Assembly (NCBI RefSeq): GCF_905475465.1
Contig: NC_062242.1
Coordinates: 10,629,501-10,693,500, forward strand
DNA: 64,000 nucleotides
Direction of reading: 5' to 3'
Source of the DNA: Pieris napi
Taxonomy: Eukaryota; Arthropoda; Insecta; Lepidoptera; Pieridae
Made by a program: the position numbers and the translations under genes. Positions 12,625 through 23,830 of this stretch are shown here, piece after piece. Under the pieces are notes generated by a model. It did no database searches. It was not told where the DNA came from and was given only the letters and a program-made list of their open reading frames with translations. The number at the start of each line of letters is the position of its first letter. Within the stretch, counting starts at the first letter, position 1.

Positions 12625-13368
12625 ACTAGTAAGATACGATGAGATATCACTAACTGATGTCGATACAGCTAGACTTGTTTATTTTAGTTACTTTCATAGC
12701 CTAATGACTTATGGCTTATTATTATGGGGTCATGCTGCTGATGTCAAAACTATTTTCATCCTGCAGAAGAGGGCTATTTGTGCAATCTATAATTTAAAAT
12801 GTAGGGAATCTCTTAGAGATAAATTCAAGGAAATTAATATACTTGCCTTTCCCTCGCAGTATATTTATAAAAATATTATGTATGATACAAAAATAGTCAT
12901 AAGTTTACTAGAATAGAACATACGCACAATGTTAATACTCGGAACAAACATAGCAGGCTGCAACTTTCCCGTACTAGACTATCTAAAGTTAGTAATAATT
13001 CTTTTTTGGGAAAAGGGATACTCTTCGTTAATAAAATCCCAGAGGCTCTTTTATCTCTGCCTTTTAATAAATTTAAGAAATGTATTAATGAAAAGCTGTG
13101 TAAAAAGGCTAACTATAAAGTAAATGATTATCTAGTTGATAAGAGGGCCTGGGACTAGTGCTAGACAGGCTTCTTCTAATTAATTGCGATATTTGGTTTA
13201 AAATAAGTGTTGTTTGATGATTTGCTATTTTAAAAGAGTACCGAGAGTTTTTTACGCCGGCTTTTTCTCTCGGCCTACACCCTCTGTCTTCTTTGCCGAT
13301 GAGTAGGGATGCCTACAGATTGAAATTTAATGACGTGGAATAAGTGATACCTGTATCTTATTTTTTTT
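12625..13368 (+). mobile_element. Jockey-like LINE fragment, copy A only
   Basis: About 740 bp present in copy A but absent from copy B between ttactacta and the shared aaaaatgaaatg block. It encodes L-M-T-Y-G-L-L-L-W-G-H, then L-Q-K-R-A-I-C-A-I-Y-N. In another frame it gives N-K-I-P-E-A-L-L-S-L-P-F, the carboxyl end of a jockey-type reverse transcriptase. Frames are broken, so it is a dead 5'-truncated copy. Confidence 0.75.
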
Positions 13369-13751
13369 AGATATAATAACAAGGAATGTACTGTAAAAAT
13401 GAAATGTAAACTAAAGCATATCCCCTTAACAGTTCTGTCCAATTTCTGATAGAATAGGGGGGCTAACTAGTCTACGGGACATAATAAAGGGCAGTCATCG
13501 CAGTAGATGGACACTCATTATTATAGATGAATTTCAGGCCTTTCAACATTTTATACAATGTTTGTCTTAGCAGCTGAAGGCTTAAGATTTGACATTATTC
13601 TACTAATTGTAGTTTACGAGTATATGTAATTAATTATAGCTACAGACAAATAAGGAATGATGAAAAATTTCAATCAGAGATATTCGAAATTAACTCGGAT
13701 AAAAGTTTAGAGTAGGACAAAACTATTTTTCTCTTTCACGTTAAAACAATA

Positions 13752-14399
13752 CTACTACTTGTCTTATAAGTAAGGCTAGATCGTAATGTTCAATCACGTC
13801 TTAGTAAAGACACATGTCCTATGTATACTATGTTATTATATCATAAGAGTATTCAGCATATCAAGCCTTTGGTTATTGTAAATGTATAAACTTAATTACG
13901 AAAATATATTATATAAGTTTTAGATTTAAAAAAGTACTCATAAATGAAATAAGACGCTCAGTTCAGTTGATAGCAAATATGTCAGATAGTCCGAGTCCCT
14001 TACATAATTTACTTGAAAAATAAAAGACTAAAGATGTGATTAAACATTTATTAAATATAAATGAAAAGCAATAACTTAAACAGAACTAAGAAAATACTAA
14101 TGAAATTCATGAACAATAATAACATTCAAGAAACTTGGTAGTAGATACTAAATATATTGAAACATGATTTGTTTTTTATAAATTCGTTGACATTATTTTT
14201 ACGTTCTTTTAGTTTAAGTTAATACATTTTCTTAAAGCTAAGGTAAGAAAATATATGAATTCTAAAGTTGTATAAATCTACCACCGATTCGGAAAAAGAG
14301 CTACTAAGAAGAATCGGCAAGAAACTTAGTGCCACTATAAATACTTCACTTTAACTATTTCCTTATATTAATTGTGCATATAAACGTTCGCACTATAAC
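13752..14399. other. Duplication junction to 3' flank of DUF4781 gene, no gene seen
   Basis: AT-rich DNA between the duplication junction and the DUF4781 stop codon. It contains a short stretch (14286-14340) resembling the aagaactggcaagaaact end of an interspersed repeat, and one AATAAA-type signal on the minus strand. No convincing ORF. Confidence 0.6.
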
Positions 14400-17129
14400 T
14401 CATTTTCTATGACTAGCTCTAAAGCTTGCGAGTAAAACACGTCCATCTTTCTCAAGTACTATGCCACTGCCATTGGCATCAGTAAATGATATTATTCTTG
14501 AATCACCTTCTTGGCCAATCGATACCGTATAACTACTTGAAGGCGATTTAATAGTGCTATTAGCTTGGTCTATATAAGCAGTAAGTGGCTCGGTACTATG
14601 TTTATAGATATGATAGGCAGCGGAAGCTCTTCCACCAAATTTTATCTTTAATGAACGAATTTCTTCAACTAGTTTCTCATCAGGTAGTCCCTTTGGTACC
14701 ACTTGCACTCCAACCATGTCATTTTCATCTACTATTTTCATGAAATCATTCAACTTTTGCTTCAGCTCTGTCGTGTTGTGAAATGTTTTCTCTTTTGCTT
14801 GTTGACCTGAAAATAAAAGTAATTTTGTAGACACACATTAAAATTAATATACCGAATTTTGCTTACTTTTATATCACTACAAAAGATATGCTAGTTAGTT
14901 ATTTAGTTCATATTGACATAATAGGAGTATAAATAAATGTGAATACATACGCAACCAGACAGTCTTCTTCGCATTGTGCGGTAATTTTGTGGTGCCATTT
15001 CGAATGCTTGCTTCAATGTTTGCGGATGTTTCATCGACATATGTCATTGCAAATTCACTGTACGCCACCATTTCACTTACATTTTTAGGGTTCATCTCAG
15101 ATACAAACTTCATCATGTCATTCATATACACGTCAGCTTTCATCATATTTACTTCAGTTTTAAATGTGTACAACCTGTCTTTTTCGTGTGGTAAAAGATT
15201 TTCATTGAGTATATTTATTAAATTTTCTTGAGTAACTGATCCGCGGGCCCATTCCAAACTTTCTTTTCTATGTACCTCAAAACGCAATCTGTATTGACGG
15301 ACACATAATTTTACAACGTCGGTAGGTAATTTGGAACTAGTGATGGTATGCTCTGGTTTCAGCTCGCCAATCATTTTAAACATCGTTTCACGTGAGTCGA
15401 TAGGTATTGACTGTAACTTTCTTAAACTAATTTGTAATTTACCATTTAATACAATTGTTGAATGGCCCATTTTACTGATTGCAGTAACTGGACACACAGT
15501 AAATAACCCATGATCCTGAAATGATAATAACTCCCGAATAGACCACTGATCCATGGAGCTTGTATCTACTTTACTTAAATGTTCACCGACAAATCTAATT
15601 AGGGACGACGAAAGTTGAGGCATTTCTGTTATTTTAATAGGTGGAGCGTTACCAAGGACAATACTGCTGTTAATTAATTGAGTATCGCCCCGAGATGGTG
15701 AACTGGTATACTTTTGCCACAGTGTCAAAACTAACTCAAGTGTACTTTCCCTGTCTAAATGAGATGCTTGAGAAAACCGCTGTAAACCAGAAAGGAGTCG
15801 CAAATCGTCTTGAAGGTAATTACGCAAACTTAAAAAGGCTTCTATTTGTTCGGGATTAAGTCTCGCTACGTTATCATAGTAATGCATACCATCTATCATT
15901 AGATGAGAGAATTCACTTGTAGAAATATTTGACCTGTGAGCAGTATGAAATAAATGAAGTAGATTTTCGTCATTCTGCACTCTACTTCTAACTTCTGCAA
16001 ATTCAGCTCGTGTGCTTGGAGGTAATTCTTGGGTTATACGAGCAAACGCTTGATTATGAGCCTCTTTAATTATAACACTTGCTCTTTTAAATGTAAAGGT
16101 TCCCTTGGTCCAGAACGCTAAAAGGGCTAGATTTAGTAAAATTTCACCTGCACTCATTTCTTTAATATGCTGAACTAAGTAGACTGTGTTGTTAATAATC
16201 GCTACAGAGTTAAGGGTTAAGCTAACGCCATTAACTACATTTGTGAAAACTTTTAGCGCGTTTGATAGTTGTATTCCACGAGCTGCGACCGCTGAAACTC
16301 TCATACTGACACCCATAGCCCCAAAGCCAGCTATATTAGCGGCGACACCTAACCATAACATTCTAGCTGTTTCATCTTTAAAAGGATCAATCGTTTGTCC
16401 ATGATCGCCTCTATCAACTAATTCAGAAACTGCTCTGGAAGTGCCCCATATAGCACTTGCTCCACCCGCTACTGCTAAAACTGGTGCAAATGGACCTGAT
16501 AAGATCATTAGTCCTACGGCTGCACCAATTCCTATCACTCCCGCAGCAATATCAACGCCTTCTACAACTTGATTCTCTACTCTAGCAACGGGTGTATCAT
16601 AAGGCGGCGTAACAGCAGTATGATTCCCATTAGAGACTAACTCGAGTCCATTGGGGTATATTATTTTACAAGGTGGTAATTTATTATTGTTGTTCCAATC
16701 ACGGAAGCTGGTGTAATATCTTCCTATATTGTCAACATAGTAAATAGTTGAGTTTCGATAGCGTTGCACTTTAAATATTGGTAGTTCATATAGTTTGTTG
16801 TTAAAATGGAGCTCAATGGGAATCACAGTGATAAAATTGGACTCATCACCATTGCAACAATCTTTTATTGTTTCTATAATATTGTCTATGGCTTCGCGAG
16901 CAGTTCCTTTGAAAAAGCAGAGATTCGCACTTTCTGCCTGTTGTAATTCATACTCCGACCAAGTAGTTGGGTCACTAAGAGGTAATCCCAACGCTATACC
17001 TATTGTATTAGCAAGGTCTGTACCTCCAAGAAGTTGTGGTTCATTTCCTTTACCATCTCCTCCTCTGTGTAGATACTTATCAATATTATCGGTAGCTTTG
17101 GACACCCAATTATAGTCAGTAACGTCCAT
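14400..17129 (-). CDS. DUF4781-type insect protein, two exons, 861 aa (spliced)
   Basis: Exons 14951-17129 and 14400-14806. The donor TTGC|GTATGT and the acceptor TTTTCAG|GTC join in phase 1, restoring L-R-Q-Q-A-K. The first ATG is at 17129; the upstream in-frame TTG is not needed. I recognise the overall sequence as the arthropod DUF4781 type (family recall, not a search). The N-terminal part has Y-Y-V-D-N-I-G-R-Y-Y. A long Gly/Ala-rich hydrophobic stretch (about residues 194-229, G-V-I-G-I-G-A-A-V-G-L) could be a membrane hairpin. The remainder looks helical and soluble. The function of the family is unknown. There is no signal peptide. It lies 41 nt downstream of the 171-aa ORF on the same strand. 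A candidate polyadenylation signal is at 14047-14052. Confidence 0.78.
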
Positions 17130-17170
17130 CTTCAGCAAATAATATCTTTATCAAAATATGAATTAGATTT

Positions 17171-17686
17171 TTAAAACCACCACCAGTGTTCTGATGATAA
17201 ATTTGAGCTTTTTGAAATAAAGTCAGGTCGATATCCTGTCTCTATCCACAGTTTTAAACACCTATCAAACTCGTCAACTCCTTCCGCTTTGTTTAAGTCT
17301 TGCAGTACTTTATCAAAATTAGTATTTATTCCTTTAAATCCTTTGAAAAGAACGTCAATACCAGATCTAACTTGGCAAATATCATCAGATGATCCGACGA
17401 GGTCAAAATCAATTCGATAATTTGGATAAAGAAATATGAAACTTTCTATCCAAGCAGCGTTTCTTTCAATTTGCGAGCAGATATTGGATATTACGTCAAA
17501 TTTTCTTATTTCTGAGTATTGCCAATTAATGCTGCGCCCAGTTTCAAACAATTCCTTAAAAATATCTTCTCCAACAAGGAACCAGGCGTTAGAACGCCGG
17601 CCGCTTATTTCTTTGGGTGCTTGTTCAAATTTAGTAAGGTGTTCTGCTAAGGAAGACAGATGCTTTCTGCAATTATCTGATCCCAT
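17171..17686 (-). CDS. Unknown 171-aa protein ending H-W-W-W-F, upstream of the DUF4781 gene
   Basis: Open frame from ATG to TAA with well-balanced composition: M-G-S-D-N-C-R-K-H-L at the start, an Asp/Glu/Ile-rich helical body, and S-E-H-W-W-W-F at the end. No signal peptide or membrane segment. I do not recognise the family. I tried to treat it as a first exon of the DUF4781 gene. The only GT donors near its end (the TGGTGGTGG run) are all phase 2, and joining them to the acceptor-like AGs at 17130 or further upstream creates TGA at once. It is therefore either the first cistron of a two-ORF mRNA, a separate small gene, or an exon whose frame has been broken. Codon use and context make it likely to be real coding sequence. 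Confidence 0.6.
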   Translation of the reverse strand: MGSDNCRKHLSSLAEHLTKFEQAPKEISGRRSNAWFLVGEDIFKELFETGRSINWQYSEIRKFDVISNICSQIERNAAWIESFIFLYPNYRIDFDLVGSSDDICQVRSGIDVLFKGFKGINTNFDKVLQDLNKAEGVDEFDRCLKLWIETGYRPDFISKSSNLSSEHWWWF

Positions 17687-17689
17687 AAC

Positions 17690-20528
17690 CTACGAATTAA
17701 TGTAATATTATCAATCATACAATTTTAAAAGTTATTTTGTTAAATAATAAATGTGTATTTCATTAAAGATAACAGTAACAATAAAATTATAATAAATTTT
17801 TAAGCTAATTGCAGCAATTCATAATAATAATTAAAATGAAATAAATGAATTTTAAACATTTGGTCCTTGTGGTAGCAGTGTACTCTTAATGCTGGCAATA
17901 TTACCTATCTGTCTACTACCTACTTACTACCAGGCGCCAACTTATATCTTTAAATAGCGTCTCTCCACCAAAAGGCATAAAATCAGAGTTGGGGGAACGA
18001 CTCTTGGTATGTTTAATTCTATCCAATCCAATACTTTAAAAATATTATTCTCATAAATAAGTTGAATAATTTATGGTATTTTTCAAAGAAAAAATTGATT
18101 AAAAAATTCACGTCGATGGGTAATTATTATGCAATGATATAAACATTATAATAACCTTTTATTTTTATCTAGAACTTCAAAACGACTTGAATTTATATTA
18201 AAATAAATTTTTACTTGTACTTACCGACAAATTATTCAGAAACCGCTGTGCGACTTTTTATTACTTGTTTTACACATTAGTAAAGTAAAACTTAGTAATT
18301 ATTTGCACATTTCAAGATATATATACTAGTGTATTGATACGATAACGCAGGAAATGTTATCAAAGTTTGCGGTAGTTGCTATATTTTCAAATACAGTACG
18401 ATCAAAACTGCATTTAATTACAAATGGTGCTCTTACAAAATACATAAGGTACATAATTTCTACAAATTATTAAAGGATTAGTTAAAGTTTTAACTAAAGC
18501 ACTCATCTTTTCATATGACAAACAAATAGGGTTTTAAGTGTAATTAGACTAATCAAGTATTTGTTCATAAGGAAATAATTGTAGTTAAATAATTAGTAAA
18601 TAGGCAAGTGTAATATTAACTAAATATTCGAAATTTATATATTATCAATGCCTATAAATTACATAGTCTTTCTAACTTAAACTTAACTCTAAATTATCGG
18701 CAAACACATGTACATGAATATTCTTCTATATATTGCATCGTATTGCAAAGATGAATTATTAATTTAAATGTTAATAGAAATATAATTAATAAATTAATAT
18801 TTAAACAACAAATTCTCATATAGATCAATTTAGTTACGTCATATCCCGTAGTAATATACTTATTAGTAATGTACTTATCCTCACTTTTACACCATCACAC
18901 AACACAGCCAAATCACGTATCTATTAGTTAAATGTATTGAATATTTTTTATTGTTAGTTCCCTTTTATACATTTTTGAACTTTTTTGTAGGTAAATATTA
19001 TGTATTCAATCTCTGACTATGGTTTTAGTGTAATTGTTTGTTATTATATATATTTTTAGCAAGCTGTAGGATTACGAAATAAATAAATAAATATAATAAT
19101 CATTTAAAAACAGATTTTGACGCATTTCTGACATGACGTTATGAATGAATTAACGTCAGTAACCGAAATTTAAACAGCGTTTAGAAATATAATAAATTAA
19201 TTAACGATCTTTAGCGATTAGGCAGGAAACCACAGCCGAGGAAATAGATAACACAACGTGTGAAAAATTATTTGTCAATAGGTATTATTAAGGTTTTCGC
19301 AATAATCATTGTCATAGTGGAATTTTATATAAACCATTGTTTCTCAACCATTTTTATGTCGGGACCCACGAAAAAGCCAAAATGTTAAGTAAGTGTAAAA
19401 TTATAATAATATGTACATTGTACATAGCGCGCTATTTTAACGAATATTTTGTTATATGTAGTTTGTATTTATTATTTTTAACAGACTGGGACCCCTTTTT
19501 AAAAGAAACTTGACCCCCTAAGGGTCGCGACCCTGAAGAGACGATGATATAAACCATTATACGTTTCAGTTATAATAAATTAAACGCAGTAACAGTAAGG
19601 TAATAAAATTAGAATGGTATAATTAAAACATTACAAGCAAGTCTGTTACGGCTTCGCACGGCTAGACAACAATTTTGTAATATTTTGGAAATAAATATAA
19701 CCTATGTTATAATGTGGCAACACTGGTGAAAAGGTGGAAGAAAGTGGTGGTCCAATGGTTTTTACGTTAATTCGTAACAAACATACAAATGTTGTCTCTA
19801 CAATATCAATGTAGATAGATTTGTATTGGAAAAAATGATCCATATACAGCGATTTTAATTGTTTTATACCTATATGAAATGTGGTATTGAGCAGACCGAG
19901 TACAGCATACGTTTCATTTTTAATTTTGCTTTCAGGAGATGTAAATTTCTATCCCCATTAGTAGGAGTATTTTTGGCGTACAGGATAGAATCCTGTATAA
20001 TCCTGTATTTTTATATCAAAACATATATTTATTATTGCTGCTATCATATATTATATCATCTTTTACCAATATTGTTCTTCTTTTGGTGACTCTCCCATTA
20101 CCTACTGGAGGTTGGCCAACAGTCTCTTCAAGCGTGTCTTGTCCTGTTCCAGATGCAGCAACTCTTCCGCAGTCGCAATCCGTGAGCTCCCTAATGTTAA
20201 GAAACTATGATTTTTTCCTTTTGCCAACACACTTTTGATTTTACCCATTATAATTAATTGAAGGAGGTGGTAGTGGTCATACTGTAAAAGTAAGTATAGA
20301 CTAGTTTAAAAGATCATGAAGATCTGCCGACGTTAATATTTGTGACCATTTCGCAGTTGATACACATCATAATATCTTAAACATTAATCTAAGGCCACAG
20401 GGCGACGTAAAGATACACACAAATCAAAATAAAATACGAAGGAATGTAGGCAATTAACAAAGCCAAAGTTTTAAGCGCAGAATATATATAGTTGTTTTTT
20501 AATTCACAAGCATTTCCTCATTGCGTGT
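17690..20528. other. Intergenic region upstream of the two-ORF unit
   Basis: Very AT-rich. It should contain the promoter of the minus-strand two-ORF unit, but I see no diagnostic core-promoter motif. It holds a hAT-like short element (19339-19546). A moderately GC-rich patch at 20090-20240, which reads on the minus strand as a short Leu/Glu/Arg-rich peptide, is probably a fragment of a repeat I cannot identify. Confidence 0.5.
19339..19546. mobile_element. hAT-like short non-autonomous element (candidate)
   Basis: Begins gtttctcaacc and ends near ggtcgcgaccctgaagag, a layout seen in many short hAT elements. It is flanked by the 12-bp direct repeat atataaaccatt (19327-19338 and 19547-19558). 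The inverted repeats are imperfect, so the class is tentative. Confidence 0.4.
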
Positions 20529-21857
20529 ATCCACTAACACGCATTGAATATTTCAATCCGATATAGAGGAATGACCGCAACCACGGTTGGAGTAATGCTG
20601 GCTGACAAGTCCATTGCGGTAAAAAATACAAGTAATGAGGGCAGACGCACTTCGTTTCATACAGCTAATTCAATACGAGAAATTCTTGTGTACTTTTTTT
20701 TTGTTACACTTTTTTATTTGTTATAGAGCGTAGTCTTCTGACTATGAGCAGATGAGTTGTAGGATGATTTGTGGGTGGAGATATTCCTCATTAGGAATAT
20801 CTACCATAATAATTTTAGCTCAGTCAATGCTGCTGAGCTCCATGGTTCTTCGTCTTTTGAGTCGGTTTATATACTCCGGTAGGGATTCTTGTGTACTGTA
20901 CGAACCAAACGCTAGTATTACATATATTTGCTTAATGTTTCGTTAATTATCAAGACATTAGTAATTTACACGTTGCTAAATTGTTGACGTAATTACCAGT
21001 CAGTAATACTGCTACGCAGATTATATATATGTTATGTGTATTTGGATATTTATTTAAATAAAAATATTTTTTTAATCAATGTTTGTTTTAGTGAACCATT
21101 TGAATTAGTGTTAGTGCATTGTTAAGTGCTCAACTTACAAATAGATCAAAGAACAAATTCCCTTAATATCACTGTAAGGGAAGAGACTACTAGTGTTTTT
21201 TTTTAAATATGTATTGTATATTTTTTATACATTAAAAAATAAAATATAAATGTCTTTATTCATTTTAAGTAGATATGCATTACAATGTGTAAGATTTGGG
21301 AACCATTTTAAGTAAGAAATACCTGTGTCAGGGTTCCCAGCTCTTCCATAACAAAATTAAATATAATTCCTTAAAATATATTTATATATAATCTAATTTC
21401 ATATTTTATTTAATTATTTACTTTTCAACTGTTATCAACACACCTGAGTGCATGAGTGAGTGTGTAAGTGAGTGAGTGAATAAAAAAAGTGTGTGTATAC
21501 TAGGTCTCTGTTGAGTTAACATTTTCAAGATATATTGGTTCCCAGTCCATTTTCTAAGTTCTTTTCACCTTAAGAATCTTATTAGTGATCTAAGCCCTAA
21601 GTGTGGTTTGATCACTTCATCTAGCGCTAATGTTTCCGACGTAGGAAAAACTATAGAATGGCGCCTTGATTGCTCTTTAATGATTGAACTTTGTAAACTA
21701 CCGCTATTAGGAAGCCAGGTGAAATTGGTACGTCAATACGAGCTTTAAACAGACAGTAAAAGGGAGAAAGTTCAATTTCTTTTCTTGCTTCGTTTGAGTA
21801 AAATTATACCTCAAATTCCGCCGATAAAAAAACATGCAGTAATAGAGTTACGTAGGA

Positions 21858-22229
21858 CCATGTGATGTGATTACCGCTGTGAAAAACATTGCTATATTCC
21901 CGGTTACATTCTAGTCTATATAAAAAAAATCTTTATTTATTTAGCTGTTATACGTAGAGTTCAGATCGAGGCCTCCTAAATAAGCCAAAGACCTGTGACA
22001 GGGAAATAATATCTACGATATAACATCCAAAATAAGTGTAAGGTTTTTCTTTAAACAAGACAAAATATCACACGTAGTGGCGAGGCGCGCAAGTCGTACT
22101 TCTGTCTTCCGGCTAAATGGATTGCAATTTTCTTATCGGTAAGAGCTAACAATATCTCATGTAAGTCGTCGAACTTTGCGTGAAAAAGAAATTGGCGTGA
22201 ATCAGGTCCAGAACACTTGCTTACCTAAA
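21858..22229. mobile_element. Copy B-specific insertion of about 370 bp
   Basis: Starts accatgtgatgtgattaccg and ends near cttgcttacctaaatg; copy A reads directly from gttacgtagg to taaagtaaag (1320/1321). No ORF and no clear ends. Class unknown. Confidence 0.5.
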
Positions 22230-22525
22230 TGTAAAGTTAAGTAAAAAAATAATTTAATCATAAAGGTAACATAATTTACACTTATGACTCGTCAGTAAAG
22301 AAATACATATTAATGCTTCTAATTTTACATTTGCTGCCAGTTCTCAAATCAAAGGCGTAGAACGGGAGAGAAGAACTGGCAATAAACTCTCCGCCCCTCT
22401 TTTTAATCGCCATTTTTTTTGTTTTACAAAATGTTTGTAAGGAGCTGCAACCATTACACCATGTCCCATGTGACATTCTAAGTAATTAATAATAATAACA
22501 TAAATTAAAAACAAAGATTTGTCCT
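22230..22525 (-). repeat. Interspersed repeat family IV (copy B)
   Basis: Counterpart of 1322-1615. Confidence 0.6.
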
Positions 22526-23801
22526 CTATCAGCAGGAGGCATGGTGAAATAGGAGCACGCAGTTACATTCTCGTGGGAACAACACGCAAACACATAGTCG
22601 AAATAAAGGAAATAAAGGAAAATAATCAAGGAAACAATACGATCGGACGACTTTCAATTCATTAAAGGTTGTGGCGGAAACTCAGGACGTAATAGATAAG
22701 AAGGTAGTTTAAACAAATTCAGTATGGTGTCATCGTATTTATTGAAAAACAAAGAAATGTCAAAACTGCATGCAATATCTAACATGCATTTTAATCACCT
22801 TTAACATACATAATAAAAAATTAAACTGACCATAATTCGAAATACTTTTATCTAATTTTATCACAGTATTTAATTTTTCGTTCGTTCGTTGGTTGCGTAA
22901 GAAAATTAGACAAATATTTTCATTAAATGCATCTTTGAAGACATCCTTCTACATAAATGCGTGAAAAACAACTTTACTATTTCAGATTAGCTAATAAATA
23001 ACTCTGCTTCTCGATTTGATATCATATATAAAATGGTCTAATTGATACATTTTATTAAATTCATTAAATAGCAAATGGATTATACAATTGGTATAATAAA
23101 AACTATAAAACGATATTATAAGTCGCGTCGCTAAAAAACGAATCCAATCATGTCTTGCGCCGTCATTTTAGATTCGTCTCTTACACGTCATTATTTATCT
23201 ACTGTAATTAAAGCATGCACGAACCGGTTTTATACATTTTATACACTTATACTAATATTTACATTCAGTCGCATTTAGGAACATAATATATTACAAAAAG
23301 CTACTATATTTCAAAGTCTCCTTATTGAATCAAAATTTCGTGTAGATTCTAATTCTGGAACTAGACTTGTAACGCTGTTTTCCTCGCAAAATCAATGAAA
23401 TTTTGTTTAACCATCAAATCTTAAATTCACAAAGTTATGACATTGACTATGAGAGTATACTATACTTTAACTGTGTTTTTTAAATTAATCGAAATTATCG
23501 GTAGTCGGGATTTTTTTATATAACCGCCGCCCATAGACAATCACATTACCATAGAGCTGCCAGTGCGTTGCCGGCCTATAATCCAACAACAACATATTGA
23601 AAATACAGACTGGTCAATGGTTACCATTAGTGTTGTAAACCATAAATCAAGCTGGATATAACCTTTATGGCAGCTGACATCGTCTCCTCGAGTAAAAAGT
23701 TCAAGACTAATACTAGCCTAACTTATTTTTTACAAATCAAGAACTGTCAAAGTCACTATCACTTTTCACTTGTGTCATTTCTACACTAAGCGGCTTTCCT
23801 G

Positions 23802-23830
23802 CTATACATGCGTCGCTTGGTGCACATCAC
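23802..23830 (-). CDS. kirre/rst: kirre/rst exon 19, copy B (terminal micro-coding exon, PDZ ligand)
   Basis: After a TGTTACAG-like acceptor (here TTATTACAG) the frame gives G-D-V-H-Q-A-T-H-V and TAG. The phase (1) fits exon 18 exactly. A carboxyl-terminal T-H-V is a class I PDZ ligand and is the known end of vertebrate NEPH1 proteins of the same family, which strongly supports this 29-nt coding end. A possible polyadenylation signal (AATAAA on the minus strand, 23051-23056) lies about 750 nt further on. Confidence 0.8.

Larger units (their letters stand above)
1..13751. repeat. Tandem segmental duplication, copy A (left end outside window)
   Basis: Co-linear with 20529-33945 from the first base of the window. 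Introns differ by roughly 2-3% substitutions where I compared them (for example 9085-9300 against 29186-29400), plus many indels. Homology stops at 13751/33945, where both copies still read caata. With the junction at 13751/13752, the simplest unit is 13752-33945 (about 20.2 kb) repeated head to tail. The missing left part of copy A (about 6.8 kb) would then hold another copy of the two-ORF DUF4781 unit. Confidence 0.9.

Noticed and set aside
17130..17200. Intron joining the 171-aa ORF to the DUF4781 ORF
   Set aside because: All GT donors in the TGGTGGTGG run are phase 2, and the AGs before the DUF4781 ATG create TGA or shift the frame.
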